A stretch of 64,000 nt of DNA. It comes from DASXTW01 sp046726275. GTDB taxonomy: Bacteria > Actinomycetota > UBA4738. Every line of letters starts with the position of its first letter. Within the stretch, counting starts at the first letter, position 1. The notes below the pieces were generated by a model. That model was not told the origin of the DNA. It saw nothing but the letters and a program-made list of their open reading frames with translations, and made no database searches. The translations under genes and the position numbers were made by a program. The stretch spans positions 1 through 64,000 of the forward strand of contig JBKPAF010000014.1 of NCBI GenBank assembly GCA_046726275.1, written 5' to 3'. Positions 43,882 to 52,677 of the stretch are shown here, piece by piece.

Positions 43882-44475
43882 TCACATCTCGCGGCGACCC
43901 TCGAGCGCCTGGCCGAGCGTCACCTCGTCGGCATACTCGAGATCTCCCCCGACGGGGAGCCCGCTGGCGAGTCGGGTGACCCTGACCCCGATCGGCTTGA
44001 GCAGGGCCGCCACGTACATCGCGGTGGCGTTGCCTTCGAGATTGGGGTTCGTGGCCAGGATGACCTCCTGAACGTGGTCCCGACCAACCCGGTCGAGAAG
44101 CTGCTGCACGCGAAGGTCGTCCGGTCCGATCCCCTCCAGAGGTGAGATGGCTCCACCGAGCACGTGGTACCGCCCCCTGATCACTCCTGCCTTCTCGATT
44201 GCGGCCTGGTCCTTCGACTCCTCGACGACGCAGATCACGGAGGAATCCCGGCCCGGATCCCGGCAGATCCGGCACAGATCGCCCTCGCTCACGCTGAAGC
44301 ATTCCTTGCAGAAGCGAACACGTTCCTTGGCAGCCACGATGGCCTCGGCCAACCGCTTGGCATCCTGAGAGGGCGCCTTCACCAGGTAGAAGGCCAGGCG
44401 CTGAGCTGACTTGGGGCCGATGCCGGGCAGCCTCGAGAGCTCGTCGATCAGATCCTGGATCGGGCCCTCGAACAC
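43882..44475 (-). CDS. recR: Recombination mediator protein RecR
   Basis: 197-residue partner of RecO/RecF in gap repair. Helix-hairpin-helix LSRLPGIGPKSAQRLAFYL, zinc site CKECFSVSEGDLCRIC, and Toprim domain VICVVEESKDQAAIEKAG with EVILATNPNLEGNATAMYV. It begins 2 bp after the dnaX stop. In most bacteria ybaB/ebfC lies between dnaX and recR; here it does not. Confidence 0.96.
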   Translation of the reverse strand: MFEGPIQDLIDELSRLPGIGPKSAQRLAFYLVKAPSQDAKRLAEAIVAAKERVRFCKECFSVSEGDLCRICRDPGRDSSVICVVEESKDQAAIEKAGVIRGRYHVLGGAISPLEGIGPDDLRVQQLLDRVGRDHVQEVILATNPNLEGNATAMYVAALLKPIGVRVTRLASGLPVGGDLEYADEVTLGQALEGRREM

Positions 44476-44477
44476 GG

Positions 44478-46241
44478 TTAGGAGGTCTCCCCGCCGTCCT
44501 CGATTTCCGCCCCCAGCTCTGCTTTCAGCCGGGCGACCGCGTCCTCGGTGGTGGCGGGCGGATCCTCCTCTTCGATGGGAGAGAGGCCGGGAACCTCTTC
44601 GCGAGCCACACAGCGGATCCTGGGCGAAACGCCAAACACTTCGGCAAACACCTCGCGAAGCTCATCTTCCTTCGATTGAACCTTCTGGACCGCGAACCTC
44701 CGGCCAGGCGGAAAGGCGAGCTCGAGCGTGGCCCCGTCATACGCGGCCGCGGTAACCGAGCCGAGGTTGGCGTGCAGGATCATCTGCCGCCGGTCGTGCA
44801 GGCGGTCCAGGAGCTGCTGCCACGAGCGCCGGATGGTCTGCAGATCGAGCGCCCCGGTATCCGGCGCATGGGGCTCGTTGGCCCGAGGTTGGTCCGATTC
44901 AGCGTCGGTGTGGGCCTGCGAGAGTCCGACCTCGGTGCTCGCGTCGGACGCCTCGGAGGTGGTCGAAGCCGCCGGTTCGGAAGGGACGACCTCGTCGCGA
45001 AGCGTGGGGTTGGGTGGGGGCTGGCCACGCGGAGCGGCGAGGTCGTCCTGCCGGTCCGAGGGCCCGGGGGCTCCCCCGGAACCACCTTCCACGCCGGCCA
45101 ATCGTTCCAGTCGCTCGATGCGCGCGGCCAGCCCGGCGGGGTTCGGATCGGCCTCAGGAACGGTCGAGCGCACCAGGGCGAGCTCGAGCGTCAGCCGTGG
45201 CGAGGTCGTCCACCGCATGTCGGTCTGCGCGGCGACCAGAAGCGAGAGCACTCTGCTGAGCTCGGCGAGGGTGAACTTGTGCGCTTGGGCCGCGAGCCGC
45301 GCGTGCCGGTCGGCGGCCACATCCAGCACTGCCAGCTCCTCCGGGGCGGACCGGACCAGCATCAGGTCGCGGAAGTGCTGCAGGATCTGTCCGGTGACGT
45401 GGCGGAAGTCGTGACCCTCCTGCACCAGGCGGTTGACGATCTGGAACACTCCCTGGACGTCCCGGATCGCCACCGCGTCGGCCAGCTCGAAGTGGACGTC
45501 GCCCTGTGGCGCGCCGATGAGACTGGCGATCGTCTCCTCGGTGACCTCGCCACCGCCCAGTACCGAGCTCTGGTCCAGCAGCGAGAGCGCATCGCGGACC
45601 GAGCCCTCGGCCTGCCGGGAAAGCGACTCCGCGGCGGACCGGACGAGCTCGATCCCCTCCTGCTTCGCCACGCGTTCCAGGTGATCGGCCAGGAGCTCGG
45701 TGCCCACCCGGCGGAAGTCGAACCGCTGACAGCGACCCACGATCGTCGGAGGCATCTTGTGCGGCTCGGTCGTGGCCAGGACGAACCGGACCCCCGCGGG
45801 CGGTTCCTCGAAGACCTTCAACAGGGCGTCGAAGGCCTCCCTGGACAGCCGTTGGGCCTCGTCGATGATGTAGACCTTCTCCCGGCCCATCGCCGGGGCG
45901 GTGGGGGCGCGTTCCCTGAGCTCGCGAGCGTCGTCGACCCCGCCGTGAGAGGCCGCGTCGATCTCGACCACATCGAGATGGGAGCCGTCCCTGATCCGGA
46001 CGCACTGCTCGCAGACACCGCAGGGCTCGGCCGTCGGTCCCTTCTCGCAGTTGACCATTCTGGCCAGGATGCGCGCAGTCGAGGTCTTCCCCGTTCCCCT
46101 CGGGCCGCAGAACAGGAAGGCGTGGGAGAGTCTCCCCTCCTTGATCGCTCCGACCAGGGCTCGAACGACGTGCTCCTGCCCGATGACCTCGTCGGGTGAC
46201 TGCGGCCGATACTTCCGATAGAGCGCGACTTCCTCGGCCAC
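44478..46241 (-). CDS. dnaX: DNA polymerase III subunits gamma and tau
   Basis: Clamp-loader ATPase, 587 residues. Walker A GPRGTGKT (46-53), zinc module CEKGPTAEPCGVCEQC, Walker B DEAQRLS (usually DEVHMLS), sensor TTEPHKMPPTI, then a disordered Ser/Pro/Glu-rich linker (about 375-475) and a C-terminal tau-like domain that would bind the polymerase. GTG 46241 has an AGGGGG site. The gene begins 28 bp after the SRP RNA on the same strand, an ffs/scr-dnaX-recR order known from Bacillus. Confidence 0.95.
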   Translation of the reverse strand: MAEEVALYRKYRPQSPDEVIGQEHVVRALVGAIKEGRLSHAFLFCGPRGTGKTSTARILARMVNCEKGPTAEPCGVCEQCVRIRDGSHLDVVEIDAASHGGVDDARELRERAPTAPAMGREKVYIIDEAQRLSREAFDALLKVFEEPPAGVRFVLATTEPHKMPPTIVGRCQRFDFRRVGTELLADHLERVAKQEGIELVRSAAESLSRQAEGSVRDALSLLDQSSVLGGGEVTEETIASLIGAPQGDVHFELADAVAIRDVQGVFQIVNRLVQEGHDFRHVTGQILQHFRDLMLVRSAPEELAVLDVAADRHARLAAQAHKFTLAELSRVLSLLVAAQTDMRWTTSPRLTLELALVRSTVPEADPNPAGLAARIERLERLAGVEGGSGGAPGPSDRQDDLAAPRGQPPPNPTLRDEVVPSEPAASTTSEASDASTEVGLSQAHTDAESDQPRANEPHAPDTGALDLQTIRRSWQQLLDRLHDRRQMILHANLGSVTAAAYDGATLELAFPPGRRFAVQKVQSKEDELREVFAEVFGVSPRIRCVAREEVPGLSPIEEEDPPATTEDAVARLKAELGAEIEDGGETS

Positions 46242-46269
46242 CGGCTACCCCCTGAACCCCCAAGACTAA

Positions 46270-46544
46270 GGTGACCGTGCACCCGCCGTTGTCCTCGGAC
46301 GGCTCGGTCGCTCAACGGGTCGGTAGCTCCGGTCAGGTAACCCCGCGGCACCCGCCAGCGCCCGCTTACCGCTGCTACCTTCCGGTCCTGACGGGGTTCG
46401 CAGGTTGGCGTCGCGCGGGACCCGGCCTTCAACGCTCCGTACCCGGAGCGGTCCCGGACCATCCGGGCCGCGGGCGGGCATCGGCCCCGCTAGAGCGGAT
46501 TGCGGGTACAGGGCACCGCTAGCTCCCCGCCTAGCACGGTCACC
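46270..46544 (-). ncRNA. ffs: Signal recognition particle RNA, long (Bacillus-type) form with Alu domain
   Basis: About 275 nt on the minus strand. The S domain is unmistakable: TCAGGACCGGAAGGTAGCAG with the GGAA tetraloop. The 5' Alu domain is also present and closely resembles B. subtilis scRNA: GTGCTAGGCGGGGAGCTAGC, GGTGCCCTGTACC and CAATCCGCTCTAGCGGG. Ends are set by a perfect 11-bp terminal helix, GGTGACCGTGC (46544-46534) with GCACGGTCACC (46280-46270). A TATACT -10 box sits 7 nt before the predicted 5' end. Mycobacteria and Streptomyces are usually described with the short 4.5S form. Confidence 0.95.
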
Positions 46545-46551
46545 GCATCCG

Positions 46552-46557
46552 AGTATA
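46552..46557 (-). promoter_or_regulatory. -10 box of the SRP RNA gene
   Basis: Minus-strand TATACT, seven nt before the predicted RNA 5' end at 46544. No recognisable -35. Confidence 0.55.
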
Positions 46558-46674
46558 CCGCCGGCCCAGGACACGGCCGACCGGCGACTGCGCCCAACCG
46601 CGGCTGGGATAGTCTTCGACGAACGGCCAGGAAGTCCCGCTGCCCGGTTCGGCCGCGCCGGACAAGGAGGGGGG

Positions 46675-48051
46675 ATGAACGGGGACGTCACCGCCGCGAG
46701 GGTGGACCGGGCCCGCCAGCTCACCGACAGGCTGATCGGCGACGGCATCCGCGCCGTGGCGCTCACGATGGTGGACAACGCCGGTGTGACCAGAGTGAAG
46801 ACGGTGCCGCTCCACCGGTTTCCGGCGGCCGCCGGGTTCGGCATCGGCCTTTCCCCGGTGTTCGACGTGTTCCTGGTGAACGATCACATCACCGCGAGCG
46901 ATGAGGTCGGCGGGCCTGTCGGAGACCTTCGGCTCATGCCTGATATGGACGCGCTGCGGCCCCTCCAGGCCCAACCGGGATGGGCGTGGGCCCCGACGGA
47001 CCAGTACACGCAGGAGGGTGAGGTCTTCGCGTCGTGTCAGCGATCGTTCGCCAGGAGGATGGCCGACCGAGCGGCCTCGGCGGGCCTCGCGCTCAAGATG
47101 GGATTCGAGGTCGAATGGTTTCAAGCGCGGCGGTCGGGCCAGGAGGTCGAACCGATCCATCGAGGACCCGCCTACAGCGCCATCGTCCTTGCCGAAGTGT
47201 CGGACTTCGCCCGGGACCTGATGGAAGCCCTGGGGGACGAGGGCATCGAAGTGTGGCAGTTCCACCCGGAGTACGCCACAGGACAGCTCGAGATCTCGGT
47301 CGGGCCCAGGGATCCCGTAACGGCCGCCGACGAGGACGTGCTCCTCAGGCAGACGATCCGGGGCGTGGCCGGTCGTTACGGCATGAGCGCTTCCTTCGCG
47401 CCGGTCGCCATCGCCGGTGAAGTCGGGAATGGGGGCCATGTCCACTTCAGCCTGTGGGAAGAGGACCGCAACTTGTTTGCCGGGGGCGACGGTCCCCATG
47501 GGATGACTGACCCCGGACAGGCATTCGTGGCAGGGATCCTCGCGGAGCTCCCCGCGCTCGTCGCCATCGGCTCCCCCAGCGTGGCCAGCTACCTACGGCT
47601 GGTGCCCTCGCACTGGTCGGGACCTTGGGCGTGCTGGGGGCGGGAAAACAGGGAGGCGGCGATCCGCTTCGTCATCGGCATGGTCGGGAGCCGCGAGACG
47701 GCGGCCAACACCGAGATCAAGTGCTTCGATCCGAGCGCCAATCCCTATCTGGTCGCGGGGGCAGTGATCGCGGCTGGACTCATTGGGGTCGAGCAGGACC
47801 TCCGCCTGCCGCCGGAGGTCACCCAGGACCCTGCCGGGTATTCGCAGGCAGAGCGGGACGAGCTCGGGATCCGGAGGCTGCCCGAGTCGTTGGGTGAGGC
47901 CGTGAGCCAGCTCGAGGAGTCGAAGGTGCTGCGAGAGGCCATGGGAGACGTGCTGTTCAACGCCTTCGTGGCAGTCCGCCGGTCAGAGATCGACGTCTTC
48001 GCGGGAATGAGCGACGAGGAGCTGGTCGAGGCCCATCGGTGGAGATACTGA
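46675..48051 (+). CDS. Glutamine-synthetase-like enzyme (FluG C-terminal-half type)
   Basis: 458-residue protein of the class I glutamine synthetase family that is not the housekeeping enzyme. GS features: FEVEWFQ (metal-binding E-x-E), HPEYATGQLEISVGP, NGGHVHFSLW, and the NRxAxxR-type ENREAAIRF with NTEIKCFDPSANPYLVAGAVIAAG. It probably ligates an amine other than ammonia to glutamate (as GlnA3/4-type or FluG-like enzymes do), but the substrate is not determined. ATG 46675 follows an AAGGAGGGGGG site. The convergent amidohydrolase 17 bp downstream is the other FluG half. Confidence 0.88.
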   Translation: MNGDVTAARVDRARQLTDRLIGDGIRAVALTMVDNAGVTRVKTVPLHRFPAAAGFGIGLSPVFDVFLVNDHITASDEVGGPVGDLRLMPDMDALRPLQAQPGWAWAPTDQYTQEGEVFASCQRSFARRMADRAASAGLALKMGFEVEWFQARRSGQEVEPIHRGPAYSAIVLAEVSDFARDLMEALGDEGIEVWQFHPEYATGQLEISVGPRDPVTAADEDVLLRQTIRGVAGRYGMSASFAPVAIAGEVGNGGHVHFSLWEEDRNLFAGGDGPHGMTDPGQAFVAGILAELPALVAIGSPSVASYLRLVPSHWSGPWACWGRENREAAIRFVIGMVGSRETAANTEIKCFDPSANPYLVAGAVIAAGLIGVEQDLRLPPEVTQDPAGYSQAERDELGIRRLPESLGEAVSQLEESKVLREAMGDVLFNAFVAVRRSEIDVFAGMSDEELVEAHRWRY

Positions 48052-48068
48052 GTTGGCCTGAAGAAGGT

Positions 48069-49232
48069 CTACCGGTCAACCGGATAGATCCGGAAGGCGT
48101 TGGTGCGGCCGAGCATCGAGGCGATCCTGTGTGCCTCCTGGGCCGTACAGTCCCCGCTATCCACCCACTCGCTCAGAATCGTCCCGAGCATCTGTCGGAA
48201 CAACTGTGCTCCAAGGTAATAGAGCTCCGGGAGGCCGAACGCATCCGAGGAGAAGAGCTGCTTGGTGAAAGGGGCCACCTCGAGCGCCTCGGCCAGCACG
48301 TTCCTGGCGCTCGGGCCCGTGTAGTTCAGCGCGGACCCTACGTCGAAGTACACGTGCGGGAAGACCGCGGCCAGGTAGCCCGCCTCTCGATGATATGGGT
48401 AGCAATGGAGGAACACGACGTTCACGGGTAGCTTCCCCATCGACCGGATGAGGTCGGTCAATAGGGCGGGGTTCGCCTCGTGGATCCGAAGGTCGGGGTC
48501 GCCGAACCCTGAGTGGACCTGGAGAGGAAGGCCTCGCTCCCGGGCCACCTCTACGCCCGCCCAGATGCCGAAGCGAAGGAGCACGGGATCCGTGAGCCGC
48601 CACCGGCCCTCCTCGATCTCGCGCAGCCAGTCTCCCGTGGCCTCGACGACCTCTGCGCGGGATGGCGGGCTGGGGTCGAAGGCAAACCCGGCGCGGTAGG
48701 CCACGATCGTCTTCAGCCCGACTGCCGCGTCGGACCGCTTTTCCAGCGCGGCTTCCAGCGCGTCCGGGTAACCGGCGGCATCGGCCACCTCAGCGGCCAC
48801 CGACTCCGCAACCGCCTCGATCCGCACGACCTCGTGCACGGGAGCGCCGGCCAGCTCGCCCATCGCCGGAAGATCGAGGAGTTCGTCGGACCGGTAGCCG
48901 GAGTCGATCAGCAGGGCTGCCATCTCGGCTCCCCGCAGGAGCCTTCGGTTGACCTCCTCAGGACCGACCTCCTCTCTCCGGGCCAGATACGCGTCCGCCG
49001 GAACCAGCGGGTCGAGGTCGAGCATCGGACCGCACCAACGTCGTATCGCCAGCCCGATCGGCGCGTCGAAGTGGCTCGTACCGGTCGGTGCAGGGTCGAA
49101 CCCCTCGTTGATCAGGCCCTCGAACTCTTCCCGCCCCAGCGAGCCGGCCACCACTCCGTGGCAGTGATGATCGACGAGCTGCAGACGCTCCAGGCCGATC
49201 CCCTTCTCTCCTGACTGTTCGGCCCCGACCAT
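48069..49232 (-). CDS. Amidohydrolase-2-family metal hydrolase (FluG N-terminal-half type)
   Basis: 387-residue TIM-barrel amidohydrolase. Metal and catalytic residues: VDHHCHG (HxH), a lysine in AAVGLKTIVAYRAG, histidines in LPLQVHSGFGDPD and FLHCYPYHREAGYLA, and Asp in LFSSDAFGLPELYYLGA. This family forms the N-terminal half of the fungal fusion FluG, whose C-terminal half is a glutamine synthetase. Here the two halves are separate, convergent and 17 bp apart. A likely role is hydrolysis of a gamma-glutamyl amide, by inference. ATG 49232 has a GGAGGGG site. Confidence 0.87.
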   Translation of the reverse strand: MVGAEQSGEKGIGLERLQLVDHHCHGVVAGSLGREEFEGLINEGFDPAPTGTSHFDAPIGLAIRRWCGPMLDLDPLVPADAYLARREEVGPEEVNRRLLRGAEMAALLIDSGYRSDELLDLPAMGELAGAPVHEVVRIEAVAESVAAEVADAAGYPDALEAALEKRSDAAVGLKTIVAYRAGFAFDPSPPSRAEVVEATGDWLREIEEGRWRLTDPVLLRFGIWAGVEVARERGLPLQVHSGFGDPDLRIHEANPALLTDLIRSMGKLPVNVVFLHCYPYHREAGYLAAVFPHVYFDVGSALNYTGPSARNVLAEALEVAPFTKQLFSSDAFGLPELYYLGAQLFRQMLGTILSEWVDSGDCTAQEAHRIASMLGRTNAFRIYPVDR

Positions 49233-49303
49233 CGGTTCCCCTCCCTCGCCGCGGTAGTGTGCGGCACTCCGCCCCGTGCGGCAACGCCTCGCCCGCCTGC
49301 TGG

Positions 49304-49309
49304 TATCGT
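49304..49309 (+). promoter_or_regulatory. Leaderless-type -10 box of the aminotransferase gene
   Basis: TATCGT ends 6 nt before GTG 49316. Confidence 0.5.
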
Positions 49310-49315
49310 TTCCGC

Positions 49316-50257
49316 GTGGCCGAAGCCGGATTCGGGGCGCGCGGGGTGGCGTATCTCGACGGGCGCTTCGTGCCGATGGAGGAAGCCAAGATTTCCATCG
49401 CCACCCATGCTTTCAACTACGGTACGGGGTGCTTCGAGGGCATCCGTGGGTACTGGAACCCGGAGCACGAAGAGATCTACCTCGTCAAGTTGCAGCAGCA
49501 CTTCCGGAGGCTGCTGAACTCGACACGGCTCTTTCGGATCGAACTTGGCCTGGACGCCCAGCAACTGTGCGACATCGCCGTGGAAGTGGTCGCCCGAAGC
49601 GGTTACCGCGAGGATGTCTACGTCCGGCCGATCGCGTACAAGGCCTCGCCGGTGATCAAGGTAGGCCTGTTGCACCTGCAGGACGCTCTCTGCTGCTTCT
49701 CCGCCCCCATGGGGGACTACTTCGACATCGGGAAGGGCCTCTCGGTCACGGTGTCGGGCTGGCGCCGCAACGACGACAACGCCATCCCGGCCAGAGCCAA
49801 GGCTACGGGCGGGTACCTCAACGCGGCGCTGGCCATCGCCGACGCGCAGGAGGCCGGATTCGACGAGGCCATCCTCCTTACCCAGGACGGGCACGTCTCC
49901 GAAGGAAGCGCCGCCAACATCTTCCTGGTCGTGAACGGCAGGCTCCTTACGCCTGCAGTCGCGGACGACATCCTCGTGGGGATCACCAGGGCCGCGATCA
50001 TGGAGCTGGCCGCGAAGCTCGGCCTCCCTGTGGCCGAGCGGCGGGTGGATCGGACCGAGCTCTACGTGGCCGACGAGATCTTCCTGTGCGGTACCGGGGT
50101 CCAGGTGGCGCCGATAACCAAGGTGGATGGCAGGAAGATCGGGGACGGCAAGATGGGCGAGGTCACCCGGTCGATCCAGGACCTCTACCTTTCAGCGGTC
50201 CATGGCGAGGTCGAAGAATACATGAGTTGGCTGACCCCCGTGTACGCCTCCCGCTGA
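49316..50257 (+). CDS. ilvE: Branched-chain-amino-acid aminotransferase-like PLP enzyme
   Basis: Fold-type IV aminotransferase of 313 residues (IlvE length about 305-310). SIATHAFNYGTGCFEGIRGY, YVRPIAYK, PLP lysine Lys162 in ARAKATGGYLNAALA, SEGSAANIFLV and ITRAAIMELA place it among IlvE/D-amino-acid aminotransferase proteins; the YGTGCFEGIR motif favours branched-chain substrates. The C-terminal VHGEVEEYMSWLTPV is typical of IlvE. GTG 49316 is leaderless; an upstream in-frame start at 49259 is disfavoured. Confidence 0.85.
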   Translation: MAEAGFGARGVAYLDGRFVPMEEAKISIATHAFNYGTGCFEGIRGYWNPEHEEIYLVKLQQHFRRLLNSTRLFRIELGLDAQQLCDIAVEVVARSGYREDVYVRPIAYKASPVIKVGLLHLQDALCCFSAPMGDYFDIGKGLSVTVSGWRRNDDNAIPARAKATGGYLNAALAIADAQEAGFDEAILLTQDGHVSEGSAANIFLVVNGRLLTPAVADDILVGITRAAIMELAAKLGLPVAERRVDRTELYVADEIFLCGTGVQVAPITKVDGRKIGDGKMGEVTRSIQDLYLSAVHGEVEEYMSWLTPVYASR

Positions 50258-50450
50258 GTCCACCGGTTTCGCAAGTCAGCAGGGAACCCTCCGCGCTGGA
50301 CGTCGCGGAATCTCGAGCCCTTGCTCTAGCGCCGAGTCCACGCTCTCTGATAGACCTCGATTGCGACGCTCGCGTCGGGTGACGCCCGTCACCAGCGTGG
50401 CGGTACGAGGCTGGCTCCTTCCAATGAGAAGGGCCGGGAAGGGGGGGGAC

Positions 50451-51632
50451 ATGTCGAAGCGCATGCCGGCTCGGTTCGCTGCCGTGCTGGCGGTGATCCT
50501 GGTCATTGGCCTGGCGAACATCGCGTTGGGCGCGGCCGGGGACCCGCTGATCATCGGCAACATCACCCAGAGCGCCGGAACCTCCAATACGGCGCTCACT
50601 ACGAAGTCGTCGGGAAACGCGTTCAAGATGCAGAACAACGGGACCGGAAGCGGGCTCCGAGGCGTTGCCACTGGAGGCGGCAACGGCGTGAGCGTCACGG
50701 CAACCCACAGAAACGGGAGAGGCGTGTTCGCCGAGAACACCGCTTCGACACCTGGAAACGGCCTCGGGGCCCTCGTTCTCGGGAATCAGCAGCCCGGGCT
50801 GTACGCACAGACGCTGAACGGCGAGGCGGCCGGCGTGATCGGTGACGACTTCTCGGGCAGCACGGCCGGGTCGGGGTCGATCGGCTTCACCGACTTCGGC
50901 ACCGGATCCTTCGGCGTGGCCCTGAACCAGGGGGACGGAAGCGGTCCGGGCACCGGTGGGTACTTCGTGAATCAGACTTCCGACGACTATGCGCTCTACG
51001 CCGAGGGCTGCGCCAACCCGGACATCGCGTGCGCTGGTCCAGCCCAGGCCGCCAACCTGGTGGGGAACGTGTTGATCGATGGGGATCTCACGATCACGGG
51101 CACCTGCACGGGCTGCACGGCTGCCAACATGGCCATGAACGGAACCGACTCCATCATCCGCCAGGGCGACGCTGTCGCTCTCACTGGCGCGAAGCCCGTA
51201 GGCGGGGGTGTGCTCCTCTTGGTCGCCCCGGCCCAGCAAGGGCAGCAGGTCATCGGCGTGGCCGACCGGGCCATGATGCCGCACACCATGTCGAAGAGGT
51301 CGCTGGGCAACGCTTCGCGTGGGCGCAAGCAACCGCTGAAGGTGTCAAAACGAACTGTCTACGTCCCTGGTGGGAGGGCGATCCAGCCCGGGCAACTCAT
51401 GCGCGTCGTCACCCACGGGGTATTCGCATACGCTTCGGCCAGCAGTTCGGCGGGGGCGATCCGGCCCGGTGACCCGCTGGCGCTGGGAAGGATCGCCGGG
51501 CACTTGGTTCGCCAACGACCCATCCACTACGCGGGACAGGCCTTCTACGCACCTGGCGCCAGCATCGGCTATGCCCTGGGCAGCCTCGACAACGAAAACG
51601 GCATGATCGCCATCTTCGTCAACCCGCACTGA
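50451..51632 (+). CDS. Secreted glycine-rich protein, likely beta-solenoid
   Basis: 393-residue protein with a signal peptide (basic MSKRMPARF, then a hydrophobic stretch to about residue 28). The body consists of repeated short turns rich in Gly, Thr and Asn (GSGLRGVATGGGNGVSVTA, GVFAENT, GLYAQTLNGEAAGVIG, GGYFVNQTSDDYALYAEG), a pattern of parallel beta-helix surface proteins, followed by LIDGDLTITGTCTGCT and a C-terminal globular region. Not recognised as a defined family. ATG 50451 follows GGGAAGGGG. The 193-bp upstream gap has no other gene. Confidence 0.65.
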   Translation: MSKRMPARFAAVLAVILVIGLANIALGAAGDPLIIGNITQSAGTSNTALTTKSSGNAFKMQNNGTGSGLRGVATGGGNGVSVTATHRNGRGVFAENTASTPGNGLGALVLGNQQPGLYAQTLNGEAAGVIGDDFSGSTAGSGSIGFTDFGTGSFGVALNQGDGSGPGTGGYFVNQTSDDYALYAEGCANPDIACAGPAQAANLVGNVLIDGDLTITGTCTGCTAANMAMNGTDSIIRQGDAVALTGAKPVGGGVLLLVAPAQQGQQVIGVADRAMMPHTMSKRSLGNASRGRKQPLKVSKRTVYVPGGRAIQPGQLMRVVTHGVFAYASASSSAGAIRPGDPLALGRIAGHLVRQRPIHYAGQAFYAPGASIGYALGSLDNENGMIAIFVNPH

Positions 51633-51720
51633 GCCAGCCTAGGCAGGGAGGGGGGGCGCTCCGCTCGGGGCGCTCCCTTTCTTCCATTCCGCTAGCCCGG
51701 GCCCCCACCGCCATGGTTGG

Positions 51721-52632
51721 TCAGGCGAGGGCCAGGCACCGGACGGCCGGGAGTCCTTCCGCCAGGACGCGCCATGTGTTGCCCTCGTCCTCCGAGACGA
51801 ACACAGACCCTTCCTCCGTTCCGAACGCTGCCCGTGTGTCCGAGGCCGCCAGACAGAACGTGTCGATGTTCGCCGGGAACCACTCGGGCAGTCCCGCCGT
51901 GCAGCGGACGAACGGCCCCCCGCCCTCCAACGGGCGGCGGTAGACGGCCGCTCTCCCTCCTCGGGGCCCGGTGGAAGCGGACGCGAGGATGTGGGTCGCG
52001 CCGACCGCCACGGCCCGGGAATACGAGGCATGAAGGCCATCGGCAACGAAGTCCCACGTATCCCCTCCATTGGAGCTCACGGCGACCCCCTCTGCTCCGG
52101 TCGCCGCGAGCACGAGTCCCGGCCTCGCCGATGGCGCCAGGACCTGATGGACGTCGGTGTCGATGTCGATCGTTGGGTGGAACGTCGTTCCGCCGTCGGT
52201 CGAACGCACCACGCCGCCGACGTGGACGTTGATGAATAGGGCTCTCCCGGGGTCCTCGCTAATAGATCGGATGTCCGGGGGACCGCCCCACGGCGTATAC
52301 CACGTGTCCCGGCCGTCCACGGCTGCGAACGCGCTCACCGGCTGGAGCTTCTCGTCCTCGAGCCGGAGCAGCGTGGCTTCCTCGGCCCCGACCAGCAAGC
52401 CGGCGCCCGTCGGACACAGGCAGTTCAATCGCTGCCCGCTCGAGGTGGCGGCCTGGTCCCACGCTCCCGGCCGGCCGGGCCGCCACACGTCCTCGCCGTC
52501 CGTCAGGGCCCACCAGCCCGAGCCCTCAGGCGCGAGGCACTGGACGGAGTGACCGGCGAGATGAACTCCGATCGGGCCCTTCGACTGGTCGAGCTCGTGA
52601 AGCCCATCCTCGGTGCCGACGAGGATCGCCAT
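51721..52632 (-). CDS. BNR/Asp-box beta-propeller protein
   Basis: 303-residue protein with three Asp-box repeats, STDGGTTF, SSNGGDTW and SEDEGNTW, as found in sialidase-fold and photosystem-assembly-type propellers. No catalytic arginine triad of sialidases is apparent and there is no signal peptide, so it is probably a cytoplasmic or non-classically exported binding protein. Function unknown. ATG 52632 has a TAAGGT box 6 nt upstream. Confidence 0.75.
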   Translation of the reverse strand: MAILVGTEDGLHELDQSKGPIGVHLAGHSVQCLAPEGSGWWALTDGEDVWRPGRPGAWDQAATSSGQRLNCLCPTGAGLLVGAEEATLLRLEDEKLQPVSAFAAVDGRDTWYTPWGGPPDIRSISEDPGRALFINVHVGGVVRSTDGGTTFHPTIDIDTDVHQVLAPSARPGLVLAATGAEGVAVSSNGGDTWDFVADGLHASYSRAVAVGATHILASASTGPRGGRAAVYRRPLEGGGPFVRCTAGLPEWFPANIDTFCLAASDTRAAFGTEEGSVFVSEDEGNTWRVLAEGLPAVRCLALA

Positions 52633-52638
52633 GACCTC

Positions 52639-52644
52639 ACCTTA
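52639..52644 (-). promoter_or_regulatory. Leaderless-type -10 box of the Asp-box protein gene
   Basis: Minus-strand TAAGGT ends 6 nt before ATG 52632. Confidence 0.45.
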
Positions 52645-52677
52645 TCGCGGGCGCGGAGCGATCGCGCCCGGCGGGAA

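Noticed and set aside
51646..51677. Possible terminator after the secreted protein gene
   Set aside because: Only 4-bp GGGA/TCCC and GCGC pairings separated by loops; a direct repeat of GGGGCGCTCC explains most of the appearance.
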